DNA of 38,216 nucleotides from Rhizobium redzepovicii (GTDB taxonomy: Bacteria; Pseudomonadota; Alphaproteobacteria; Rhizobiales; Rhizobiaceae), in the NCBI RefSeq assembly GCF_019793435.1, contig NZ_JAILYH010000033.1, positions 1 through 38,216 of the forward strand. Reading direction: 5' to 3'. A program made the translations under genes and the position numbers. Below the pieces are notes generated by a model that did no database searches, was not told the origin of the DNA, and saw only the letters and a list, made by a program, of their open reading frames with translations. Each line of letters starts with the position of its first letter. Positions within the stretch are counted from its first letter, which is position 1. This document shows, in pieces, positions 25,459 through 34,968 of the stretch.

Positions 25459-26013
25459 ATGACAAAGGCGAGTAGTCAAAAGTTCATCGCGCGGGTTCGT
25501 CCGCCTCGCGTACAGATCGAATACGACGTCGAGACCTATGGCTCTCAGAAGAAGGTTCAGCTTCCCTTCGTGGTCGGCGTGATGTCCGACCTCGCCGGCA
25601 ATGCTGCCGAGCCGCTTGCCCCTGTCGCGGAGCGCAAGATGATGGAGATCGATATCGACAATTTCGATGATCGGCTCAGATCGCTGAGGCCCAGGGTGGT
25701 GATGCGGGTGCCGAACCTATTGACCGGAGAAGGCCAACTCGCTGTCGACTTGACGTTCGAGCGGCTCGAAGATTTCTCGCCGGCGGCCGTGGCGCGCAAG
25801 GTCGACAGCCTTAGCAGGCTGCTCGAGGCGCGAACGGAGCTCTCCAATCTGCTGGCCTATATGGACGGGAAGAACGGTGCCGAAGAGTTGCTCACCCACT
25901 TCCTCGCGGATTCGGCACTGCTAAGCGCCCTCGGCAATGGCATCGAGACTGAGAAGCCTGATGCAGTGGTTGCCGCTCCGCCATTGGCATCCCCAGACAC
26001 AGAGGAGAACTGA
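25459..26013 (+). CDS. tssB: T6SS contractile sheath small subunit TssB (VipA/ImpB)
   Basis: TssB pairs with TssC to build the contractile sheath. The 184-residue product has the canonical features VQIEYDVETYG, LPFVVGVMSDLAG and FDDRLRSLRPRVVMRVPN, followed by DLTFERLEDFSPAAVARKV. ATG 25459 follows AGGAGAG by eight bases. A longer frame from 25420 overlaps tssA and lacks support. In other systems ClpV recognises a helix near the N-terminus of TssC, and the sheath genes here are intact even though clpV is not. tssC begins two bases after the tssB stop. Confidence 0.96.
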   Translation: MTKASSQKFIARVRPPRVQIEYDVETYGSQKKVQLPFVVGVMSDLAGNAAEPLAPVAERKMMEIDIDNFDDRLRSLRPRVVMRVPNLLTGEGQLAVDLTFERLEDFSPAAVARKVDSLSRLLEARTELSNLLAYMDGKNGAEELLTHFLADSALLSALGNGIETEKPDAVVAAPPLASPDTEEN

Positions 26014-26015
26014 TC

Positions 26016-27503
26016 ATGATGCCTGCAGATGCCACAGATGTACAGGTCGCCACCGTTGATCTCGGCGATTTCACCCGCATGCTTCGATTCGAGTTCAAGA
26101 TCCGCTCGGACCACTCCCGTGACTTGGTGGAGAGTGCCGTCCGAACACTGGCCGAGCAGGCACTTCAAAACACGTCGCTAATCAGCGACGATGTCGTCAC
26201 GACTATCCAAGCAATGATTGCTTCGATCGACCAGAAGCTTTCTGCACAACTCAACGAGATCCTCCATCACGAAAATTTCCAGCGCGTGGAATCAGCTTGG
26301 CGGGGCTTGCATCACCTTGCCATCAACACCGAAACCGATGAAACGTTGAAGATTCGCGTTCTCCCAGTTTCAAAGGTGGAGATGTCCCGAACTCTGCGGA
26401 AATATAAGGGTGTCACCTGGGATCAGAGTCCGCTATTCAAAAAAATTTACGAAGACGAATACGGCCAAATCGGCGGTGAACCCTATGGCTGCCTGATTGC
26501 CGACTACTATTTCGACCATACCCCACCGGACGTAGAGTTGCTTTCGGGACTGGCGCAGATCGCGGCGGCGAGCCACTCACCGCTTATATCTGCCGTCTCA
26601 CCACATCTGCTGCAGATGGATTCTTGGCGTGAGCTTGCGAACCCGCGTGACATCACAAAAATCTTCCTCACGCCCGAACATGCCCCTTGGCGGGCGTTCC
26701 GCGAGAGCGAGAACTCTCGGTACGTGGCCCTGACCTTACCACGCACCCTTGGCCGGCTGCCCTACGGGGCCAAAACCAACCCGGTCGATGAATTCGCCTT
26801 CGAGGAGGACACAGACGGCGGCGACAGCGAGAAATACCTTTGGACGAACGCAGCCTACGCCATGGGCGTAAATATCACGCGCTCGTTCAAGCTCTATGGC
26901 TGGCTCTCCAGAATTCGTGGCGTCGAATCCGGCGGCCTGGTCGAGGGTCTGCCGGTACATACCTTCCGCAGCGACGACGGTGGCGTCGACCTAAAATGCC
27001 CCACTGAGATCGCGATCAGCGACCGCCGTGAGGCCGAACTGTCCAAAAACGGTCTTCTACCGCTGTTGCACCGCAAAAACACGGACCTCGGCGTATTTAT
27101 TGGCGCTCAAACTATTAACAAGCCGGTCAAATACGAAGACCCCGACGCGTCAGCGAACGCCGAACTCAGTGCCCGGCTACCCTACATCTTCGCAACCTGC
27201 CGCTTCGCACATTATTTGAAGTGTATGGTCCGGGACAAGATTGGCACGTTCAAGGAGCGCCACGAGGTCGAGGAGTGGCTCAACCAATGGATTCAGGGCT
27301 ATGTCCACCCCTCGCCCGAGCTTGGGAGCGAAGAGAGTAAGGCACAGCAGCCGCTCTCCTCAGCCGAGGTCAAGGTGGAAGAGGTCGAAGATAATCCCGG
27401 ATATTACGTTGCGAGATTTTACATGCGGCCACACTACCAGCTCGAAGGCCTAACCATCTCTTTGAGACTTGTCTCGCGCCTGCCATCCGCCCGCAAGGAC
27501 TGA
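26016..27503 (+). CDS. tssC: T6SS contractile sheath large subunit TssC (VipB/ImpC)
   Basis: At 495 residues this is a full-length TssC. It shows LNEILHHENFQRVESAWRGL and the strongly conserved CLIADYYFDHTPPDVELL; GRLPYGAKTNPVDEFAFEE and AMGVNITRSFKLYGW follow. The C-terminal sheath core contains NAELSARLPYIFATCRFAHY. ATG 26016 is preceded by AGAGGAG at eight bases. TssB and TssC form the outer sheath that contracts to push the Hcp tube. No frame damage is seen. A 115-bp gap to hcp follows, which could hold a separate hcp promoter, although I do not see a clear one. Confidence 0.97.
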   Translation: MMPADATDVQVATVDLGDFTRMLRFEFKIRSDHSRDLVESAVRTLAEQALQNTSLISDDVVTTIQAMIASIDQKLSAQLNEILHHENFQRVESAWRGLHHLAINTETDETLKIRVLPVSKVEMSRTLRKYKGVTWDQSPLFKKIYEDEYGQIGGEPYGCLIADYYFDHTPPDVELLSGLAQIAAASHSPLISAVSPHLLQMDSWRELANPRDITKIFLTPEHAPWRAFRESENSRYVALTLPRTLGRLPYGAKTNPVDEFAFEEDTDGGDSEKYLWTNAAYAMGVNITRSFKLYGWLSRIRGVESGGLVEGLPVHTFRSDDGGVDLKCPTEIAISDRREAELSKNGLLPLLHRKNTDLGVFIGAQTINKPVKYEDPDASANAELSARLPYIFATCRFAHYLKCMVRDKIGTFKERHEVEEWLNQWIQGYVHPSPELGSEESKAQQPLSSAEVKVEEVEDNPGYYVARFYMRPHYQLEGLTISLRLVSRLPSARKD

Positions 27504-27618
27504 GAAAACCCGCAGATGATTGTGCTCCGTTCTCGGCGCCAAAACTCCGGAATAGCTGCCCCGGGCTGGCCGATGCAATCCAGGCCCAATCAGATCAACG
27601 AGAAAAGGAAAGTCCATC

Positions 27619-28152
27619 ATGGCGTTCGACGCGGTTATAAAATTCACGCAAGCGTCCAAGGACGGCATTTTGCCCAAGGGCGAATCTATCATTCTAAAGG
27701 ACGGTATCACCCTAGCGGACGAATGGAGCTTTTCACTCGAAAACAAGCTGAACATTGGGCCTCATACCGCCGGGGCGGGCGCGGGCAAGGCCGAATTCGA
27801 GGTCTTCACTATCAAGAAGCAGGTGGATACGTCATCGCCCTCTCTGTACGTTGCCTGTGGTCGCGGCGCCCACTTCAATAGCGTCGAACTGAAACTTTTC
27901 AAAGCGACGGGGAGCGGACAAGCTACATCAGAATCGAACCTGTTCTTGCACTGGAGTTTCAACATGCTGGTAGTCGAGAAGGTCGAGTGGTCCTATGCGG
28001 AAGAGGCCCCCGAGGAGACGATCACATTCCGGTTCGGCGCCTGCAAGGTCATTTATTACAGGCAGGATGAAAAAGGCGCTCTTACCAAAGCTGGCGAGGG
28101 CATCTGGAACCAAATCGCGAACAGCACCGACTTCAATAGGCTCGTCGGCTGA
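27619..28152 (+). CDS. hcp: T6SS tube protein Hcp (TssD)
   Basis: Hcp forms hexameric rings that stack into the inner tube and can carry effectors. The 177-residue product has the expected beta-rich pattern: DAVIKFTQASKDGILPKGES, then WSFSLENKLNIG, EFEVFTIKKQVDTSSPSLY and SYAEEAPEETITFRFGACKV. Length is slightly above the usual 160-172. ATG 27619 has AGGAAAG upstream. Placing hcp between tssC and tssE is the common order in rhizobial imp loci. No extra C-terminal effector domain is present. Confidence 0.96.
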   Translation: MAFDAVIKFTQASKDGILPKGESIILKDGITLADEWSFSLENKLNIGPHTAGAGAGKAEFEVFTIKKQVDTSSPSLYVACGRGAHFNSVELKLFKATGSGQATSESNLFLHWSFNMLVVEKVEWSYAEEAPEETITFRFGACKVIYYRQDEKGALTKAGEGIWNQIANSTDFNRLVG

Positions 28153-28238
28153 TGGGGCCATCGGCAACCCGGGAATATTCGGGGCTGCGCGCGAAAACGA
28201 CAGATCGACTCGTCGCCATTGCACCTGGAGATTGTAAC

Positions 28239-28742
28239 ATGGGCAGAGATGTTAAGCGGGATCTCGTGCAACCATCCCTCCTGGACCGGCTTACGGACGA
28301 TGAGCCGCGCAGCTCGTGTGAAGCGCAGGACAAGCGCAGCTTCTCTGTTCGCCAACTGGAAGAGGTGATTCTACGCGATGTTTCCTGGTTGTTGAACACC
28401 AATCAATTGGGTGCAACCGTAGATCTACAAGCGTACCCTCACGTAGCGGCCAGTGCACTTAATTATGGTGCCTGGCCTCTCAGCGGACAAATTCGCGAAG
28501 GCATGGATAAGAGCGCATTGCGCGAAGCGATAATCGAGAGCCTTCAGCGCTTTGAGCCGCGTCTCTTACCGGACACCCTGAAGGTCACGGTCCTGGACGA
28601 TGGTCAGGGTTGCGGCACTTTTCGCTTTAGGATCGAAGCCGATCTGTGGGCGCAGCCATTGCCGGTGCGAATGGTGATGCGTACGGAGGTAGATTCCGAG
28701 CTCGAATCCGCCCGCGTTCATCTCGGTACAGAGATAAGCTGA
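28239..28742 (+). CDS. tssE: T6SS baseplate protein TssE (gp25-like)
   Basis: TssE is the phage gp25 homologue that starts sheath assembly at the baseplate. ATG 28239 with GGAG eight bases upstream gives 167 residues beginning MGRDVKRDLVQPSLLDRLTD, the family's typical opening. An upstream frame from 28152 overlaps hcp and is unlikely. The gp25 core is seen in FSVRQLEEVILRDVSWLLNT, then SALNYGAWPLSG and LRFRIE-like residues near the end (CGTFRFRIEADLWAQPLPVR). Its stop codon shares one base with the tssF start (TGATG), indicating coupled translation. Confidence 0.94.
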   Translation: MGRDVKRDLVQPSLLDRLTDDEPRSSCEAQDKRSFSVRQLEEVILRDVSWLLNTNQLGATVDLQAYPHVAASALNYGAWPLSGQIREGMDKSALREAIIESLQRFEPRLLPDTLKVTVLDDGQGCGTFRFRIEADLWAQPLPVRMVMRTEVDSELESARVHLGTEIS

Positions 28743-30628
28743 TGGATCCCCGGCTCCTGCGACTGTACAACGACGAACTTGCTTATATGCGCGAGATGGG
28801 GGCCGAGTTCGCCCGTGCATTCCCGAAGGTCGCCGCCCGGCTCGGGATGGAATCAGCGGAGGTCGCCGACCCCTACGTCGAGCGGCTTCTGGAAGGCTTC
28901 GCTTTCATGGCGGCGCGGGTGCAATTGAAGCTTCAGTCTCGCTTTCCGGAATTCACCCAGCACCTCCTGGAGATGGTCTATCCGCATTTTCTACCGCCGC
29001 TCCCCTCGATGACGATCGTCCGTTTCGAGCCCGACCAGGATGCCGGACGACTTGAAAATGGATACCTCGTGCCGCGGGGAACCAAGCTTTTGGGCCGTCT
29101 TGCTCCGGGCGCCGTCACACATTGCGAGTTCCGCACGGCCCATGATGTGCATCTCTGGCCAATTGTGGTGAGCGCTGCCGATTATTTTTCGACGCCGGGG
29201 CAGATCGCCGCACTGGATCTTCCGGCCCGGCAAGATGCGAAGGCTGCTTTGCGACTACGCCTTCGTACCACCAATGGCATGCCGTTCAATAAACTCGGAC
29301 TAGAGGCTCTCACACTGCACCTAACAGGCCCCGGTGGCATCGGCGCCGCACTCGCCGAACAGCTTCTCGGTGACGCATGCAATATCATAGCCCGTCCGGT
29401 CGGCCGGCCTATCCCTTGGCAGGAAAAGATTCCGGTTCATGCGCTGCAGCAACGCGGTTTGGAGCCGAGCTGTGCTCTCCTGCCCGAGGTGCCACGCTCT
29501 TTCGACGGGTACCGTCTCCTACAGGAGTATTTCGCCCTCGCGGAGCGGACGTTGTTCGTCGAGGTTAGCGGGCTGGCAGACGCAGTAGCCCTGTCAACTG
29601 CCGAGACCCTTGAGATCGTCTTCGCACTCAGACGTGTCGAGCCACGGCTGGAACGACAGCTCGGGCCCCAAAATATCGTTCTCTTCGCAACGCCCGCGAT
29701 TAATCTCTTCGAACGCCAGGCAGATCTCGTCCACGTGAGCGACAAGAACACCGAGCATCATGTGATTGTTGACAGGATGAGGCCGCTCGACTTTGAGGTC
29801 CACTCGATCCTCGAGATGAGCGGAGACGGGGCGAAAAACGAAGCGGCTCCCGTGAGGTTCTACCCGTTCTATAGCATCAGCGCGCACGGTCAGGAGGAGC
29901 AGCATTCCAGATACTACGCGATCCGCCGGGAGCAGCGCCTCATGTCGGAGCACCAGCGTCTAAATGGCGCGCGGACTGGCTACATCGGCAGCGAAACGTT
30001 CGTTTCTCTAGTTGATCGCCAGGCGGCTCCCTATTCGGCGGAACTCCGGCATTTGTCTGTAAACTGCCTGTGCTCGAACCGGGATCTGGCGCTGCTGCTG
30101 CCGATCGGCCGGGACGTGACAGACTTCACCCTGGAAATCGGCGCTCCAGTTACCGCCACCCGGTGCGTATCGCCCCCGAGCCGACCGCGCCACTCCTTCG
30201 CCAATGGCGATATCACTTGGCGATTAATTAGCCATCTTTCACTGAACTACCTCTCGATCAGCAATTCCGATAGGAACGACCACCGGGGCGCAGAAGCGCT
30301 ACGTGAACTCCTCCGCCTCTACGTCGATCCAGTCAATGCCTTCGCCTCACGGCAGATCGACGGGATCCGGGAGATTCGGTCCAGGCCTGCGGTCAGGCGA
30401 TTGTCCAGCGGTGGACAAGCCGCCGTAGCACGTGGGATTGAGGTTGGTATCATCCTGGACGAAGCGGCCTTCGAAGGCGTTGGCATCTTTCCGCTCGCCT
30501 CCGTGCTCAACCAGTTCTTCGCGAAATACGTATCCATCAACAGCTTCACCGAGATGGTCGTCTCGACGCTACAGCGCGGGGAGGTAATGCGATGGCCGAC
30601 GATGGCCGGCCGCCGGGCGATCCTTTGA
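28742..30628 (+). CDS. tssF: T6SS baseplate protein TssF (ImpG/VasA)
   Basis: TssF is a wedge protein of the T6SS baseplate. The 628-residue product opens MDPRLLRLYNDELAYMREMG and continues with EFARAFPKVAARLGMES and DPYVERLLEGFAFMAARVQL, diagnostic for the family. TPAINLFERQADLV and HVIVDRMRPLDFEVHSI lie in the middle. RGIEVGIILDEAAFEGVGIF and LASVLNQFFAKYVSINSFTE close the protein. ATG 28742 is chosen because of the conserved N-terminus; the longer frame from 28646 lies inside tssE. The frame is intact and overlaps tssG by 37 bases. Confidence 0.96.
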   Translation: MDPRLLRLYNDELAYMREMGAEFARAFPKVAARLGMESAEVADPYVERLLEGFAFMAARVQLKLQSRFPEFTQHLLEMVYPHFLPPLPSMTIVRFEPDQDAGRLENGYLVPRGTKLLGRLAPGAVTHCEFRTAHDVHLWPIVVSAADYFSTPGQIAALDLPARQDAKAALRLRLRTTNGMPFNKLGLEALTLHLTGPGGIGAALAEQLLGDACNIIARPVGRPIPWQEKIPVHALQQRGLEPSCALLPEVPRSFDGYRLLQEYFALAERTLFVEVSGLADAVALSTAETLEIVFALRRVEPRLERQLGPQNIVLFATPAINLFERQADLVHVSDKNTEHHVIVDRMRPLDFEVHSILEMSGDGAKNEAAPVRFYPFYSISAHGQEEQHSRYYAIRREQRLMSEHQRLNGARTGYIGSETFVSLVDRQAAPYSAELRHLSVNCLCSNRDLALLLPIGRDVTDFTLEIGAPVTATRCVSPPSRPRHSFANGDITWRLISHLSLNYLSISNSDRNDHRGAEALRELLRLYVDPVNAFASRQIDGIREIRSRPAVRRLSSGGQAAVARGIEVGIILDEAAFEGVGIFPLASVLNQFFAKYVSINSFTEMVVSTLQRGEVMRWPTMAGRRAIL

Positions 30629-31818
30629 TTTCGGGGGCACTCGGCGACTTCCTAAGCTCGCTCAGGGCCGAACCGCATGCCTGCGACTTCTTCCAGGCTC
30701 TGCGGCGGATCGATGCAATCTGCTCAGATCGGCCTCGGCTGGGAGAATCGAGCGGTCCCAGCCTGGATCGCGTGCGGATCGCCCAGCAGCCCTCCCTTGC
30801 ATTTCCGACTCGATCGATCGCGGGCGTGACTGCGCACGAGGAGAACGACCCCGTAATCTCCACCTACGCCTTCGGCTTGTTTGGACCCCACGGTCCCCTC
30901 CCATTGCATCTGACGGAGTACGCCCTTCTCCGGCAGCACAACGCCGCGGATGAGACGCTGATCCGATTTGCTGATACCTTTCATCATCGAATGGCCTCGT
31001 TCTTCTTCCGCGCATGGGCGGAGGGCGAACCGACCGTGAGCTATGACAGGCCACAAGAAGATCGATTTGCCCTTCAGCTCGGCGCGCTAGCCGGCTTCGG
31101 GATGACCTCCCTGCGCGCGCGGGATGCTATGCCTGATCTGGCCAAACTCCACTTCACCGGCCGTCTCGCCTCACACACCCGCAACGCCGAGGGGCTCGCT
31201 GCCATCCTCGCCAGCTTCGTCGAGGCGCCGGTTGATATCCGTGAATTTGTCCCAAAGTGGGTGGATCTGCCCCGCATATCGCTCTGCCTCCTGGGCCACG
31301 ACCCGGCCACGGGCACGCTGAACAGCAACGCTATTGCAGGTGCGAGGGTCAGAGTGTGGCACCATCGGTTCCGACTCATTGTGGGTCCCCTCAGCCTGGC
31401 TCATTACGAATCGCTTCTGCCCGCAGCTCCCGGCCTTAAGTCGATAGCGGAGATCATCTGCAACTACCTTGGAGATGAACTTGACTGGGAGATTAACCTC
31501 GTTCTCCGTCAGGAGCAGGTCCCGGAAGTGCAGTTGGGTCGCTGCGGCAGACTCGGATGGTCCAGTTGGATGGGCAAGAGGAAAACGCGCCAGCACGCCG
31601 ATGACTTGACAACTACCCCGACTGACCGGGGCCCACCGGCTGCCGCATGGCACTCTCCTGAAACGGACATCCATGATGCGGCGGGCCCGCTCGACCTTCT
31701 TTTCGGGCGGGGAGAAGATCTCCTTGGCGAGATCGATCTGGAACGGGTGAATGGCCCACGTAACCTCGATACCAAGTGCGGCGGCACGGCGGGCGGCGGC
31801 TTGGAAGGCCCGTTATGA
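30592..31818 (+). CDS. tssG: T6SS baseplate protein TssG (ImpH/VasB), with an unusual C-terminal tail
   Basis: TssG joins TssF and TssE in the baseplate wedge. Family features include FFQALRRIDAICSDRPRLGE, FGLFGPHGPLPLHLTEYA and FHHRMASFFFRAWAEGEPTV. ATG 30592 follows GGGGAGG at about seven bases, inside the tssF end. The usual protein ends shortly after a block like LGRCGRLGWSSWMGKRKTRQ at about residue 330. Here about 70 further residues follow (PTDRGPPAAAWHSPETDIHD and so on) that I cannot match, so the original stop may have been lost by a point change or indel. The stop at 31816 overlaps the ATG of the clpV remnant (ATGA), which shows the ancestral tssG-tssH junction. Confidence 0.92.
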   Translation: MADDGRPPGDPLISGALGDFLSSLRAEPHACDFFQALRRIDAICSDRPRLGESSGPSLDRVRIAQQPSLAFPTRSIAGVTAHEENDPVISTYAFGLFGPHGPLPLHLTEYALLRQHNAADETLIRFADTFHHRMASFFFRAWAEGEPTVSYDRPQEDRFALQLGALAGFGMTSLRARDAMPDLAKLHFTGRLASHTRNAEGLAAILASFVEAPVDIREFVPKWVDLPRISLCLLGHDPATGTLNSNAIAGARVRVWHHRFRLIVGPLSLAHYESLLPAAPGLKSIAEIICNYLGDELDWEINLVLRQEQVPEVQLGRCGRLGWSSWMGKRKTRQHADDLTTTPTDRGPPAAAWHSPETDIHDAAGPLDLLFGRGEDLLGEIDLERVNGPRNLDTKCGGTAGGGLEGPL

Positions 31819-32250
31819 CAAGCATCGGAAGCTCGACTCTCTTCAGTAAGCTCAACGCAAACTGCAATGGGACCGCCAAGGCCCTTTGCAAAATTCGCCG
31901 TGACGCCTCTTTGGAACGTTATCGCCATTTTGACGCCCTTGAGGCTTCAGCAGCGGAGAGGCCTATCGAGCCGACGATCGCGGCGAAACTCGACCACCGT
32001 GGTTGTCCGCTCGGGCGCTGCGCCCTGGGCCTGGTTGAATCTTCCAGGAGACACGTCGTCGCTAGCACCGCCGGAATCCGCCAACTCATCGATGTTACAA
32101 GGCCGCATGGCGAGATTTGGGTGGGACTTAGCGTGGGTGAGTTCCAAGAGACCCACACGCTTTCTTCACCCCGCCCTCCCCCGCTTGGCTCTGACGATGC
32201 GGGCCAGCAAGACATCTTGGCTGAGCAACGGTCGGCGATTTCGATGCACG
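31815..32250 (+). pseudogene. tssH: tssH (clpV) remnant, N-terminal domain only
   Basis: ClpV is the AAA+ ATPase that disassembles contracted TssBC sheaths. From ATG 31815 the plus strand reads MTSIGSSTLFSKLNANCNGT then AKALCK, matching the ClpV opening (MxSIxLxTLxxKLNxxCxxALE). After ~30 codons the match jumps to other frames. A stretch such as MARFGWDLAWVSSKRPTRFL may correspond to the later N-domain helix, with several indels between. No Walker motif or AAA+ module exists anywhere before vgrG at 32356. Only the first ~450 bp of a ~2.6-kb gene are represented. Position between tssG and vgrG is the normal clpV site. Confidence 0.6.
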
Positions 32251-32355
32251 AAATAAACGCTTTTCGGCATCTTCGCCGATGGCTTCGGCAGCATCCTACT
32301 CACGCCATCGGGCGCAACCGCGCCTTCTCATCAAATCTGCGGAACACACACCACC

Positions 32356-34383
32356 ATGGTCGAGTCAAGAATCGAGAGTCTCTTAAGGCACAATCGTTTT
32401 GTTGCGGTCACTTCGGCCGCGTCCGAGTTGAATGAAATCTCTCTCCGGCGGCTCAGTGGCACCGAGCGGCTGGGGGAACCTTTCCTCTACGAGGTGAAGC
32501 TCGCCAGCCGCAATCCAGTTCAGAACTTTGCTACGATCCCCGGTCAAAACCTGACAATCGGCCTTAAGCTCAAGGACTCGCAAACGCGCTTCTTCAACGG
32601 TGTTGTTACGCGCTTCCAATATCTCGGCCTCGACGATACCGAGCACCTCAACTACGTGGCGCAGGTGCGGCCGTGGATTTCATTGCTCGAGCATCGCTCT
32701 AACAGTCGGGTCTTTCAGAACAAGACGAGCATCGAGATCATCACCACGATTTTTCGAGAACATAAAGGCAATTTCAAGAATCAGACCGCCCGACGGTTCC
32801 CACAGCGCCCATATTGCGTCCAGTACGATGAAACGGATCTGGCCTTCGTCAGCCGCCTCATGGAGCAGGACGGCATCTACTACTATTTTGAACATGCTGA
32901 GGACCAACATGACCTGGTGCTGGTCGACAACGCCGCGAGTCACATGGCCTGCACGCCTGAGATCGTAGAGACCCACCACAATCTCAGGCCTGCCCGAAGT
33001 CTTTACCAAGAAGATGTCATCCTGCATTGGGACGAGGTCGTATCGCTACAGCCGAATAAGGTCGTTCTCAGGGACTATGACCATGAGAAGCCGATGGCAG
33101 AACTGACGTCTGTCGCGCGTGTTCCTCCCGTGAGGACAGGCGGCATTCCGCCATGCAAGCTCACGGGAAGCGCCATCACCCGACCGCGGGAGAGCGTGGC
33201 GGTCAGAACGGGCGAGACCTCGTCGGCAAGCAGCGGCTGCACGGCAATGCGGGAGGTCTTCGAGTATCCAGGCCAGTATACAAAAAAAAGCGATGGCGAT
33301 TTCTACGCCACCATCCGTGCCGAGGAACTCGCCTGCAACGCTTATCGCGCGCGGATCGAAAGCACTGCGCGCCAGATAACGACCGGGTCATTATTCAAGG
33401 CGGCAAATCCCTTCTACTACGGCCAGGTCGGTTCCCGCCCGAAACCCACCGATCGCTTTCTGGCAGTCGGACAGGACTTCACTGTCATCGGTGAGGTGGG
33501 GGACGATCTCACTGCGGACACCGTGGGGGGGAAGGGCGAGCGGTTCCTCTATCACAGCAACGTAGAGATTATCCCCGCGACCACCCAGTACCGACCGAGG
33601 CGCCGCACACCGGCGCGGTTGATTCACGGACCGCAGACGGCCGTCGTCGTGGGCCCCGAGGGCGAGTCGATCGCGACGGATAAGTACGGCCGTGTGAAGG
33701 TTCAGTTCTTCTGGGACCGAGAAGGCGGAAAGAACGAGAACAGCTCCTGCTGGATTCGGGTGGCCCAGAACTTCGCTGGTAAGGGTTTTGGCAACCTGGT
33801 CGTCCCACGGATCGGCCATGAGGTCGTGGTTGATTTCATCCACGGCAATCCCGACACGCCCCTGGTGACCGGCGTCGTATACAATGGCTCAAATCTGCCG
33901 CCTGAAACCCTGCCGACCGACAAAACGCGGTCGACCTTCCGGACGCATACCGATGGCGGCGCCGCTAATGCCTACAATGAACTGCGCTTTGAGGACAAGC
34001 AGGGCCGTGAGGAGGTCTATTTGAAGGCCCAGAAGAATCATACCGTCGAGGTCGGGAATATCTACAGCATCGACGTCAAGAGACACTTCCTCCTGACCTC
34101 GGGCGGCGCCGCGCCCGACTCCCCTGCCGCAGCGGCCTTAGGTAGCCGCGTCGAGGTAACACCCGACAAGATCCGCCTTGTAGTATCGGGCAGAACCGGC
34201 CCGCAGGCCATCGAAATCAGCGGCGATGGGATCGCCATTATCGGCACGATGATTGGCGTTATGGCAACGCCTCCGCGGCTCGGGTCCATCGTCTCCATGC
34301 CGCCGCCGACACCGGGTCCACCCACGCCGTCGATAATGAAGCTTATTGCGACACTCGGGCTGCCGCCTGTTACGCCCGAGTGA
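32356..34383 (+). CDS. vgrG: T6SS spike protein VgrG (TssI)
   Basis: VgrG trimers form the puncturing tip on the Hcp tube. The 675-residue product has the gp27-like N-terminal region (SLRRLSGTERLGEPFLYEVK, CVQYDETDLAFVSRLMEQDG then IYYYFEH). The OB-fold gp5 region has TDKYGRVKVQFFWDRE and SCWIRVAQNFAGKGFG, followed by VVVDFIHGNPDTPLVTGVVY. The beta-helix region begins ELRFEDKQGREEVYLKAQKN. It ends with a Pro/Gly-rich tail (PPPTPGPPTPSIMK) and no fused toxin domain. No good ribosome site precedes ATG 32356. A block of ~50 residues around 33120-33260 is less like the family than its flanks. No effector, adaptor or PAAR gene follows. Confidence 0.95.
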   Translation: MVESRIESLLRHNRFVAVTSAASELNEISLRRLSGTERLGEPFLYEVKLASRNPVQNFATIPGQNLTIGLKLKDSQTRFFNGVVTRFQYLGLDDTEHLNYVAQVRPWISLLEHRSNSRVFQNKTSIEIITTIFREHKGNFKNQTARRFPQRPYCVQYDETDLAFVSRLMEQDGIYYYFEHAEDQHDLVLVDNAASHMACTPEIVETHHNLRPARSLYQEDVILHWDEVVSLQPNKVVLRDYDHEKPMAELTSVARVPPVRTGGIPPCKLTGSAITRPRESVAVRTGETSSASSGCTAMREVFEYPGQYTKKSDGDFYATIRAEELACNAYRARIESTARQITTGSLFKAANPFYYGQVGSRPKPTDRFLAVGQDFTVIGEVGDDLTADTVGGKGERFLYHSNVEIIPATTQYRPRRRTPARLIHGPQTAVVVGPEGESIATDKYGRVKVQFFWDREGGKNENSSCWIRVAQNFAGKGFGNLVVPRIGHEVVVDFIHGNPDTPLVTGVVYNGSNLPPETLPTDKTRSTFRTHTDGGAANAYNELRFEDKQGREEVYLKAQKNHTVEVGNIYSIDVKRHFLLTSGGAAPDSPAAAALGSRVEVTPDKIRLVVSGRTGPQAIEISGDGIAIIGTMIGVMATPPRLGSIVSMPPPTPGPPTPSIMKLIATLGLPPVTPE

Positions 34384-34669
34384 CACGATGTCAAGGTGAA
34401 CTGGTTCTGGGCCTCGGCTGTCCGGAAGTCGTTGCCTTTAAGTCGGCAGGGCCCTGCAGGCGTAGAGAAAAAGCGTAACGGCTTCGGCGTCGTAAGCTGA
34501 CCTACCAAATCAACGTGACACTGCGAGATTGCCCGAAAATGAGGAAAGGTTATCGCGCGTGAGCGTTTGTTCCGGGAACTTGCGCCTCAGTTAGATGGAG
34601 TTGCCACGCGAAATCGGCCGCAAGCGGCTCCAAATGCGTCTGGTTTAGGTCTCCACCAAGCTGGAACTG

Positions 34670-34968
34670 GTGGATGAAATACCTTTATCACTCGGCGTCA
34701 CGAAATTGCGATCAGGGCGCGGGCGGCGCAAAAATCAGCGTTCTCGATCTGGGCGTTACAGCGCTGCTTTGCAGGGCGGGCTCTCGCCTCGAAGCGCTTC
34801 TGGCGGAGCGTGGCCGCCTCGAGCAGCAGTCGAAGCCTTTCACCATGCTCGAAGGTGTCTCGCTTCTATTTGCGTTTCGAGTTCCTGATAGGCGCTGGCC
34901 ATGCCTGTCAGGCCGAGTTTGCGCAGCATGTCAATGGTGGGATTGTTCAACGTCGCGATAAAAATCAT
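34670..34968 (-). mobile_element. IS21-family istB remnant
   Basis: From ATG 34968 the minus strand reads MIFIATLNNPTIDMLRKLGL, TGMASAYQELETQIEARHLR. After a frame change it continues HGERLRLLLEAATLRQKRFE, ARARPAKQRCNAQIENADFC, AARALIA. This is the N-terminal part of IstB, the AAA+ helper ATPase of IS21-type elements (LxxLxLxGMAxAYxEL...E...RQ..R...RLxxAKLR..A.IE..D). The Walker motifs and istA are not present. The stretch from the vgrG stop at 34383 to here holds nothing recognisable. This insertion probably separated vgrG from any downstream cargo genes. Confidence 0.7.
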
